The translations under genes and the position numbers were made by a program. The notes beneath the pieces are model-generated. The model was not told the DNA's origin. It did not search any database and was given only the letters and a program-made list of their open reading frames with translations. A DNA stretch of 64,000 nucleotides, taken from the NCBI GenBank assembly GCA_010909165.1, contig VJWM01000234.1:62001-126000 (forward strand), read 5' to 3'. The DNA is from Anthoceros angustus (taxonomy: Eukaryota > Streptophyta > Anthocerotopsida > Anthocerotales > Anthocerotaceae). Numbering within the stretch: the stretch's first letter is position 1; the number at the start of each line of letters is the position of its first letter. This document shows positions 55,980 through 64,000 of the stretch, one piece after another.

Positions 55980-57353
55980 TCCCTAGTTAATAACTCTACA
56001 TGGAATTGGTCAAACCACCTAGGGGTAGGAAGATAGTAACCAGCAAATGGGTATTCAAAATTAAAAGAAAAGGAGATGGTTCTATAGAAAGGTATAAGGC
56101 ACGCCTAGTAGCGAGGTTTACACAAATTCGGTCTAGATTACATACCTTGGGCCACTTATGCCCCAAGAGCCAAATTTGCCACACTTGAATGATATTTGCC
56201 TTATGTGCCCAACATGATCTTGAACTCCACATGATGGATGTTAAGACAACATATTTGTATGGGCGCTGCAAGAGGAAATATACATGAGACAACCCGAGGT
56301 TACGGGTCAAAGGCAAAGAAGATTGGGTATGCCGACTCATCAAAGGTTTGTATGGCCTTAAGCGCAAGAATTGGAATTTAACCATACATGTACAACTTAT
56401 TGGGAGAGGATTTAAGCAAAGCCGGTGATGCTTGTATGTACATCCTAATATCCGCAATGATATATTTTATCTTCTACTTTATGTTGATGATGTTTTTATG
56501 GCAACAAACTCCCTCACTCTCCTAAACTAAAGCATGGCTTAGGACTCTATTTGAGATGTCCGATCTAGGAGAAATGACATATGCACTTGGTGTTAATATT
56601 ATACGAAATAGAGGTAATAAGACTCTAAGTATAGTTCAAACCAAGTATATTAAGGAGAGTTTAGCTAAATTTGGACTTGAGGATGCAAAGCGCACCCACA
56701 CCTTTTGCAAGTGGTGTTAGGCTTACCTCGGATATGAGTCCCAAAACATTGAAGAAAAGCTAGAAATGTCAGTTCCATACCGACATCTTGGCACTCTAAT
56801 ATATTTATGCAATTTTACGAGACCGGATATATCTTTTGAAGTCGCCTCGCTCACAATTCTTGGAGAACCACGTGAGCACCGGATGTTAAGCGTATATTTA
56901 TACCTTAAAGGCACTATGTACAGGATCGATGTTCAAGCATACACCAGCTATCAACACATTAACTCTAACGCATATGCCGATGCCGACTATTGGTGACCAC
57001 ACAAAATCAGTCGGGGTATGTATTACTCTTGGGAGGAGCACCAATATCTGGTCAAGTAAGAAACAACCTACTATAGCTTTGTCAATCAACTGAGTGGTAC
57101 TAACCTCGGTTCTAAAGACATAGTGTGGTCGTTAGTTTTGAGTGAACTTCACCATCCTCAACTTAAGCCTACATCTTTGTTTAGTGATAGCCGTGGTGCC
57201 ATTGCACTTGCACGAAAATTTTCATTCTAGAACTAAACATATAGCTGTTGAGTATCACTACATAAGGGAAAAGTTAGAAGATCAAACCATAAATATTAGT
57301 TATGTTCAAACTTTAGACAATGCACGATTTATTAACAAAGTCATTGGGAATTG
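55980..57353 (+). pseudogene. C3 reverse transcriptase and RNase H
   Basis: RT begins ELVKPPRGRKIVTSKWVFKI (56002-56061). The catalytic YVDD is at 56480-56491, and GTLIYLCNFTRPDISFEVAS lies near 56790-56845. RNase H follows with DSRGAIALA-like sequence at 57185-57215, ARTKHIAVEYHYIREKLEDQ-like sequence at 57220-57290 and the terminal INISYVQTLDNARFINK. The natural stop is at 57352. Frame breaks occur near 56108, 56260, 56525 and 56690. Confidence 0.88.
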
Positions 57354-59008
57354 AGTTACATAGGAAACACATGAAATGTTTGGGTATAATGGACACACCA
57401 AACCTTTAACCTAATACTCACCTACTAGCCTTAGGGCCGATTTAAGATAACCTTAAAATCTTAGCCCAAAAATTATTGTCTTACTATTTTTCTGAACATT
57501 TTTCTTCTTCTATCTCAAAATAGCTTAGGTCATCCCTTCCTCTTCATAGACGGCCAACATAGAACCTGGAATATTTTATATTAAAAATAAAAATAATATT
57601 TAAGCAGTATTTATGTGATTAAAACAATAAATTCCCTTAGCACCAAAGGCACCTACGGAAAATATGTTTGATATGTCCTGGAAATTCCTCACATGGGAGA
57701 CTTGCTATTTTATCATGTGGATGGTAGTTTCCTCACATATAGGAGGACATCTCCTTTTCACTTAAACCTAAGGTGAGTATGTATACTTTATTTTTCTGGT
57801 CACCTTTTGGTAGAATTCGCTTATAATAGCCCATGTTTTTGTCTTTAATACACTTAGGGAAACAAAATGTGTTTACAGCATCAATCTAGAAAATTTATGC
57901 TAGGTTATTATGATCCTAAAACTCATATAGAAATTAGGATGCTTAAAATCTGGATAACCCTTATTTAATATATTGCACCTTTCTTTTCCCTTCCTTGTCA
58001 TATCCTCCCCATGCCGTCTCCACCCATCTCGCTCAAACGTCACCACACAAGTGACCTCTTATCCAAAGTATAGCATCCTTGTAATCCACTTGTGTCATAG
58101 CTTCTTCTTAGAAGCATAAGATGGGAAGCAATCTTTCCTACAAACACTTTTGGAGGTGGGCTTTTGGGGAGCATCATTCATTGAGGGGGAGGAGGCCCTC
58201 ATCACCTAGGCTGCTTCCTCCCCTTTGGTGAGCACATCCACAATTGCTTCACAAATGAAGACATAGGAAGACATGGCAAAATGAAGACAATCTTACACTT
58301 GGACTTCCCTCTCGCTGGAGCGTCCCTGAGGATCCTTAGGCATCTCGGTTCTTCATCCTCCGAGGATGAGGTCGGATCAATGACGCGGAGATTTCTTTAC
58401 GAAAGGCTGCAGGAAACGAGGTCCGTGGAGGCAGACTCTTCATCACCAGCGATCATCCATGGGCATCCAGGCCCTCCTGTCCTTTTGTTTGGGCGCCAGC
58501 GCCGTGGCGCCCCTGCAAGGACGCCGACGGATTGGCGAAGGCGCGCCGGCGGCGCGGCCGCGGAGAGGGCCGCGGGCTCGGACAGGCGCGATGGCGCCCC
58601 ACGGGCGCCTCCCGTGGGGATCGCGCCGCGGGTAGCCACCCTCCGCCATCGCCATCACCGCACATGTACCAACCACCAAGTTGTCGATCGCGTTTGTGAA
58701 GTTTGAGGAAGAAGGGTATTATCCATTATCCTTTTGATTTTCCTTTTCGGAAATTAGGTATTTTTCTGGATTTTCCTCTATATATAAATCCTTAAATACT
58801 TTTAATTAGTTTTAATTCCACCTATTTTGAAGTTATTAGTTTCTCATCTCGGTTCTCCTTAAGTGGGAGTTATTTTAATAGTGATTATTACTTTCAGTTT
58901 TTACCTTTATGCCTTTAAGTAAAGTTTAGTTAGGGACTAGTTTTTACTAGACTAGTTTTCCTAGACCTCTTTTTGGTCGAAAATCACCTAGTTCATAGTG
59001 AGTGGGAG
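57354..59008 (+). other. Long 3' region of C3
   Basis: Between the pol stop and the 3' LTR lie 1.65 kb, several times longer than usual for Copia. It has AT-rich sequence at both ends, the antisense coding similarity at 57657-57830, a GC-rich patch at 58490-58640 and a purine-rich GTGAGTGGGAG polypurine tract against the LTR. The 142-codon frame at 58281-58706 is GC-biased with no known motif. This looks like captured DNA. Confidence 0.55.
57657..57830 (-). pseudogene. Antisense gene fragment inside C3
   Basis: On the minus strand the sequence reads ILPKGDQKNKVYILTLGLSE, then (with a stop and one frame change) CEETTIHMIK and EEFPGHIKHIF, followed by donor GTAGGT at the same point as GTAAGT in the 43333 copy. 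It aligns residue by residue with the unrecognised exon at 43560-43333 but is clearly more diverged than the surrounding Copia DNA is between C2 and C3. Confidence 0.5.
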
Positions 59009-59233
59009 TGATAAAAATAGCTTACTATTAGGGCACTCTTAACTAGGGCACCTAGGACTTAATAATTAATTTAGTCCTTAGGGCTCTAGGTAGTTTCTTT
59101 TAGTAGTTATTTAATTGGTTAATTGTTACAACCACTTATTGGTTACAACTACCTTGCCTACATAAAGGCATGTACTTTCTATTCTGAATGTAATGCAACA
59201 CATATTGCTTGAGCTTGTGTATGATTCTCATCA
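59009..59233 (+). repeat. C3 3' LTR
   Basis: The 225-bp LTR runs from TGATAAAAATAGC to TCTCATCA, with the polypurine tract before it and the TAACG target duplication after it. Confidence 0.92.
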
Positions 59234-59238
59234 TAACG

Positions 59239-60187
59239 GACTGGGAGATGCCCGCGCCCACAACGGACTTCCTAGGTGCCTCCCCAGCGGCGGCCATAGA
59301 GGAGCGGAGGAGCGGAGGAGCAGCGCCAGGAGCTGGAGGATCGCAAGGATACCCGGAAGCTACAGCTGCAAGACACGGTGGAGCGACATGGAATGGGAGA
59401 ATCATGGACCATGAGCAGGAGATTGAGCGTCTCCAGCTCTGTTGGAGGGGGGAGGAGAGTCGATGGCGAACTAAGGAGATGGACATCGCCGAGTTGGAGA
59501 AGGAGCTGGAGGAAGTCAGGAGCCGGGCAGAGGTGCCAGACCGCCTGGGGAGGGAGATGGTGGCCCTTCGGGCAAGGATGGATGGAGGGGAGAGGGCTCT
59601 GAGAGAGGAGCAAAAGCTGTTGGTCCGACTGCGGAAGGCAGAGGGGGAACGTAGCTCCATGGCCGGCAAGTTGGTCGAGCTACAACGACGGCGAGAGGAG
59701 GAGCATGCAGAGCAGCAGCAGAGGTTGCAGGAGGTGTTGGAGGCAGCCTTGGCGGCCTCAAGAGAGTCCGCCCGACTTCAGCTGGGGTGCCCAGCGACGA
59801 GACGGCTCAAGCCGGGCCAAGCACGCCTAACCATGTGAGCACCCTCCGGAGGAGGGAAACGGATGCTGGCGCATGTGGAGGAGGAAATCCAACAAGTCGA
59901 TTCAGACTTTGCCTACTACCACGCGGAGCTCCTCAAGGCTCTGGAGGTCCTGAGTCACCCCCGTCAAATTGATGGACATCCGGACGGGTCAGAAGGAGGA
60001 GGGAGAGATGAAGGCCCCGGAGATAGTGCGGCCACTGGGACCTTGGGAGCGCTGTTTGGCGACGACAGCAGCAGCGGGGAAGGGGATCACCTGGAGGAGC
60101 AGGACATGGCGGACCCCACTGGGCCTGAGGTAAGTACTCCGCACCCCACTGCGGAAGGAAGGGAGGAGGTCCCGAGGGGGCCATAGA
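59239..60187 (+). pseudogene. P-unit protein, C-terminal coiled coil, copy P2
   Basis: The frame from 59209 stays open for 209 codons and resembles a long coiled coil: NGRIMDHEQEIERLQLCWRG, RWRTKEMDIAELEKELEEVR, MVALRARMDGGERALREEQK, VRLRKAEGERSSMAGKLVEL. After a frame change near 59850 the terminal block EEEIQQVDSDFAYYHAELLK, an acidic tail and a stop at 60184 follow. It once joined the P2 N-terminal part ending at 52215, before Copia C3 inserted. Confidence 0.65.
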
Positions 60188-60486
60188 GGGAGAGGTCCAT
60201 GAGGACTTGGGACAGCGTGGGGGGTCTGGGCATGGGGAGGACGAATTTGAAGTCCACGGGAAGGAGAAGACCAAGGACCCGCGAGCCCGGACCCCGAGGA
60301 CCAGACTCCGGAAATGAGACCGGACCCTAAGGTCCGACTCAATAACAGCATACCCTCGAGGTCCAGACTAGAGGCCGAGACCGACTGAGGTCCGACTCCA
60401 TAGCAAGGCCGGACCTCGAGGTCCGGGACCCTGCAGTCGAGATCGGACCCCAGGGGTCCCAGTGGGACCACTTGACTTCCCCGGGG
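60188..60486 (+). other. GAGGTCCGGAC-rich tail of P unit 2
   Basis: An irregular repeat of AGGTCC/CCGGAC words (for example CCTCGAGGTCCGGGACC near 60413) follows the P2 stop and runs up to the next leader. It may be a 3' untranslated region. No gene seen. Confidence 0.45.
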
Positions 60487-61183
60487 TAGAAATGAGTTAG
60501 GTTTTGTTTTTTTCTGGAGGAATGAAAGTAGAAAATAAGGCGAAAGGAAGAAATAAGCTGAGTACTCAGACTGCATCTCTGACCGACCGGAGCAAGTTGA
60601 AGGACCCGAGTAGGTCAAGGACTCGAGTAGGTTAGGACTCCGAGCACCTCCCGAGGAACCCCGACCACACACCGTATCAGGGATAAGTCCGGACCACACC
60701 GAGCAGACGGGATAAGTACACCAGTAAAGTAACCTAGTTGGGGCGTGATTTGCAGATGGCCACATGACTGTGACCGAGTGGTAGACGGGCATGCAGCAGA
60801 CTAGGACCGTAGGGTTGCTGGTCATAGGCGGTATTCACGCCCGGCACAAGGCGGGCGTAAGGCAGTATAATGGCAACAGAAGGCCAAAGTGAGCTGGGCG
60901 TATATGAGGCCATGTGCCTCGACAACACGCGGGACAACAAGAGCTGCCCTTCCATCACTACTCTCGACGGAGAGAAGCGAGGCGGAGGTCATTCTTTCAA
61001 ACAACCTCGTGGCGATTTTCACACTCTCTCGCGCTCAGACACCCGGCTCTTTGGCGTTGTCTTTCCGAACGCTCAGGCACCCTCCCGTGCGGTTCGACTT
61101 GGCAAGAGAAGCAACTGACGCAGCGGCAGAGGAGCGAGAGATTGTGGGAGCCTCAAGTCTCAACAATAATGTAAGAGGCGGGG
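60487..61183 (+). repeat. P-unit leader (LTR-like), copy P3
   Basis: Counterpart of 50487-51101, beginning AATGAGTTAGGTTTTG. It follows the P2 tail and precedes the P3 start codon, so the array reads leader-ORF-leader-ORF. If the leaders are LTRs, P2 is a 2.8-kb non-autonomous element (after removing C3) and P3 a neighbour sharing an LTR. Confidence 0.55.
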
Positions 61184-62510
61184 ATGGGACCCAAGAAAGC
61201 GCGGAGGTGTGGGAGCCATGGCGCTGGACCGCAACATTGTACCAAGCGCCACCCGCATTTTGGCCCGTGGTCGAGGAGGCGGAGCTGGTGGAGGAATGGC
61301 ACCGGACATTTTCCAGCCGCTCGACCTCGAAGCACACCTTAGTCCGGGAGTATGCCCGGAAGATGTTGGCAACGGCCAACAAGGAGGTCCGATCCAAGAA
61401 CCTGCGGGAGGACCCCAAGAGGTGGACCGTGGAGGTCCTGAGGGCGGTCTATAACCGCCCAGCGGAGGAAGTGGGAGGAGAAAACGAGCCCCAAGGTGAA
61501 GGGAAGGTGGAAGCGGCTGTGGCGCCTTTGCGACCAAGAACGAGCGATCCTCCTGGGCGTGGTCATGCCTGACCTCCCGGGGAGGGTACGATCACATGTA
61601 AGATTATCGTCACTAGAATATGCTCACCAAGGTGGACCACCTTTGGGGATAATCATAGTGTTCCTCCACGCCCCATGCTGCAGGGGGAAACGCGCCGACT
61701 GTAGGATAGGGACCCCGCCGGATCAACCAGAGGCCTCGAATGTTGGTAGCCGGCCACCCCTCAGCTGCTATCGCTGCCTCATTCATCCGTGGCACATGAA
61801 CCTCCAAGGAGGGGAAGAGGAGCGGGCACTAGCGGGTCGGCCACGCCTACCAGAGGCGGAGAGAGAAGGAGGAGCAGAATCGAGGCCCACCGTCCGCAGA
61901 GTGCGGTCCCGGAGGAGGACGATCGAGGATTCTGACTCCATATGCCCTGAACGGACCCCTCCCCACCCAGGAAGTGTGGGAGACATTCCCTCGCCTTCTC
62001 CGTGCTCACTGAGCAACGCAGGAAGAGGCGACCACTGTGGACGAGAGCAGTCGCAACTCCCAGAGGCTGGCAGCCCAACAACCACGCTGGCCGAGCTTCT
62101 GACTCAAGGAACCAAGAGGCGGAAGCGCCCAGACTTGCTGGGCCGTGTTCTTGCCTCCGCTGACCTGAAAGTGGAGGCGGAGGAAGCAAGAAGGCGGAAA
62201 GGACACCGCCCAAGTGAGGGAGGGCATCAACAGCCCCCACCCGAGCCTGGCCCTGCCTCCGACCGGAGGGGCAGGGCCAGCCCCGACCCTTCACTCTCCC
62301 GAGCCCTGTGCGGAGGAGGGCGGAGAAGGAGTCATACCAAGAGGGCCAAAGAAGTAGAGGCTCCGGATCACACTTCAGACCCGAGGTCCCCGATTGATCC
62401 CGGAGTAGTCCGACTCCCTCCCGACCGCAGACGGTCCTTGATTGGACGATCGGGAGATGCCCACCTGACTTCGGTATCTCCGGGCGGCCAGGAAGAAACA
62501 CTGGGAGTTA
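61184..62510 (+). pseudogene. P-unit protein, copy P3
   Basis: It starts MGPKKA (61184). EEAELVEEWH, HTLVREYARKMLATANKEVR and REDPKRWTVEVLRAVYNRPA are in one frame (61270-61465). NMLTKVDHL lies near 61620, then HMNLQGGEEERALAGRPRLP starts a 270-codon open stretch. This Pro/Arg/Glu-rich middle region includes TKRRKRP (62111-62131), a possible nuclear localisation signal. The C-terminal coiled coil is absent: at about 62510 the sequence changes to Copia C4. Confidence 0.6.
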
Positions 62511-62514
62511 CATA

Positions 62515-64000
62515 CTCGCCTCGTGGTAGATATAGCGAATGCACGATCGCAAACGAGATCGCCATGAGATCGCCTCCAAAGCACGTGAAGACATAACTCG
62601 ATGTGGACCTCCTTTGTCCATATCCTCATAATCAGATCTGTACCCAACCACACATGCATCTTCACTACCAAAACATATGCACAAAAGCTTTTGTACCATT
62701 CGGATACCTCATAACTCCTTTTCACGCCTCCCAATGCTTCTTGCGAGGTTTGACATAAACACCGCTAACCACTCCACTGCAAAGGCAATGGCGTGTAGCA
62801 ATCATTGCATACATCAAACTCCCTCTGGTGATGAGTATGGGACCTTCTCCATTTCGACTTTGTCCTCCTCGAGCTTGGGCAATCCGGCTTGAAAGTTTCA
62901 CATATGGAGGCAATGGGTACCCAATGGTTTCTTCCATGTTGAAGCGTTGAAGCACTGTGTTAATGTATTAAAATGCGAGACAAATAAAGCGGCGCTTGTA
63001 TGCATTCGGCGAATCGCATGCCAAGTATATGGCTCGCCTCTCCCAAGTCATTTTCAAAGTGAGCATTCAACTTTGACTTCAAGAAATCTCATCGATCTTG
63101 TTAATTAGCATATCATCATAGAGGATCAAAATGAGCAAGCTTTGATCCTTAGCTTGCTCGTATAGAGGCAATGATCCTCTCATCGCTTCGTTTGTAGCCT
63201 TGAGAAAGCATAAATGAGTGGAACTTGTGATACCACTCTCGGGTTCTGTTTCAAACCATAAATCCTCAACCGCACACGGATGCTCTTTGCCCTTCTCAAC
63301 AAAACCTTAGTCTTTGCATGTACGTCCTCTTGAAGGTCACCATGCAAGAATGCCGTCTTGACATCCATCGTACAAGTTCCATATCATTCCCAAAGCAAGA
63401 ACACATAAAGTTGTCATTTTGACTCTTTGGTGAGAAAATCTCATCAAAGTCAATGCACAGTTGTTGCTTGAAACCCTTAGCAACCAATCGTGCCTTGTAC
63501 TTTGGTTTGCCATCATGAGGTATGACCTTCATCTTGTACACCCATTTGCGGTAGTGCCTTCTTATCCAACACCAACTCCCAAGTTTGGTTCTTATCGTGA
63601 TCATTACATTGCATGGCCTTCTCCCACTCTCTTTGTTACTCGTTGACATGGCCTCTTTGTAAGAAGAGGGTTCCCCACAATCTGTCCATAATCCGAGATG
63701 GATCATACACAGGAGGTGGTGTAATCTGCCCGCGACTCTGACCACCTCTATAGGGTGCTTGTTCGACTCTTGGTTCATCTCGTGGAGGAATGTGCTCACA
63801 TTACCACAGTTATCAACCTGATGATCATGTCCATCTTCTTGGAAGATCACCCTTCGCACCTCCACGGTTGGAGTAGGCTTCGCATCTTGTTCTCATTGAA
63901 GAACACGTCGTTAGTCTGAACAACCTTTCTAGCTCTGGATCCCACAAGCGGTATCCCATCACTCACGAATCATAGCCAAGAAAAATACATTTCTTGGACT
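62515..64000 (-). mobile_element. Copia element C4 (kin of C1), truncated at both ends
   Basis: The sequence matches C1 from about 16780 to 18290. Minus-strand landmarks are the RNase H region (62530-62700), the RT-RNase H junction, YVDD-type sequence near 63110, MDVKTAFLHGDLQEDV (63368-63321), DGKPKYKARLVAKGFKQQ (63515-63460), TPTVEVRRVIFQEDG-like sequence (63880-63840) and KKCIFLGY near 63975. It lacks a 3' LTR: the element is joined to the P3 unit inside RNase H. It continues past the window. Frame breaks differ from those of C1. Confidence 0.88.

Larger units (their letters stand above)
52221..59233 (+). mobile_element. Complete Ty1/Copia element C3
   Basis: A 7013-bp element has LTRs at 52221-52442 and 59009-59233 and the target duplication TAACG on both sides (52216-52220 and 59234-59238). 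The LTRs differ at about seven places in 225 bp, so the insertion is fairly recent. Order is LTR, tRNA-Met site, gag, integrase, RT, RNase H, then an unusually long 1.65-kb 3' region with antisense coding similarity. It splits P unit 2. Many small deletions break its frames. Confidence 0.94.

Noticed and set aside
58281-58706. 142-codon plus-strand frame in the C3 3' region as a protein gene
   Set aside because: The second half is GC-rich low complexity and the frame has overlapping open frames on the other strand. No family signature.
61496-62596. 366-codon frame at 61496-62596 as one intact gene
   Set aside because: Only its middle follows the P-unit protein; the start is out of frame with the conserved core and the last 80 bp are Copia C4 sequence.

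Overview
The window looks like a retrotransposon-dense stretch of a large land-plant nuclear genome. The evidence is a four-exon minus-strand ubiquitin-conjugating enzyme gene with GT-AG introns (22426-24296), Ty1/Copia elements primed by initiator tRNA-Met (TGGTATCAGAGC), and a Ty3/Gypsy family with the primer site TGGCGCCGTTGCC common in plant Tat/Athila-type elements. A Gypsy integrase followed by a PHD-finger remnant and a LINE zinc-binding tail would fit a fern, lycophyte or bryophyte better than a flowering plant. That last point is a weak inference.

Layout. 1-12.85 kb: Gypsy family G. A minus-strand 3' portion (LTR, extra ORF 'X') meets at about 4.4 kb a plus-strand copy carrying gag, protease, RT/RNase H, integrase and ORF X. 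12.85-16.2 kb: another LTR family (R3), a Copia gag remnant, a minisatellite and G-type LTR sequence. 16192-21165: a complete minus-strand Copia element (C1) with a 5-bp target duplication CCTAC, inserted in a plus-oriented G-type LTR and holding an almost pure G+C tract of about 470 bp in its leader. 22.4-24.3 kb: the E2 gene, the only confident host gene. 25-32.8 kb: G LTR, noncoding repeat sequence, LINE tail, Gypsy integrase/PHD split by an R3 LTR, and a diverged Copia LTR. 34.1-37.3 kb: a 'P unit', an unrecognised ORF family seen four times (34.2, 44.4, 51.1 and 61.2 kb). 37.3-43.1 kb: Copia C2, with an internal 1.11-kb tandem duplication. 43.3-44.3 kb: an antisense, apparently spliced, unrecognised gene fragment. 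45.5-49.9 kb: a minus-strand G element with gag, zinc knuckles, protease, PBS and 5' LTR. 50.5-62.5 kb: two tandem P units, the first split by complete Copia C3 (52221-59233, target duplication TAACG). 62.5-64 kb: the start of Copia C4, close kin of C1.

Almost all TE reading frames are broken. Paired copies show that many breaks sit where one copy has CAG or CTG and the other has CG. The E2 gene shows no such damage. This points either to sequence-consensus errors at CHG-methylated cytosines or to an unusual mutation process, and it should be settled before any frameshift here is trusted.

There is no operon logic. The region reads as nested insertions around one housekeeping gene.
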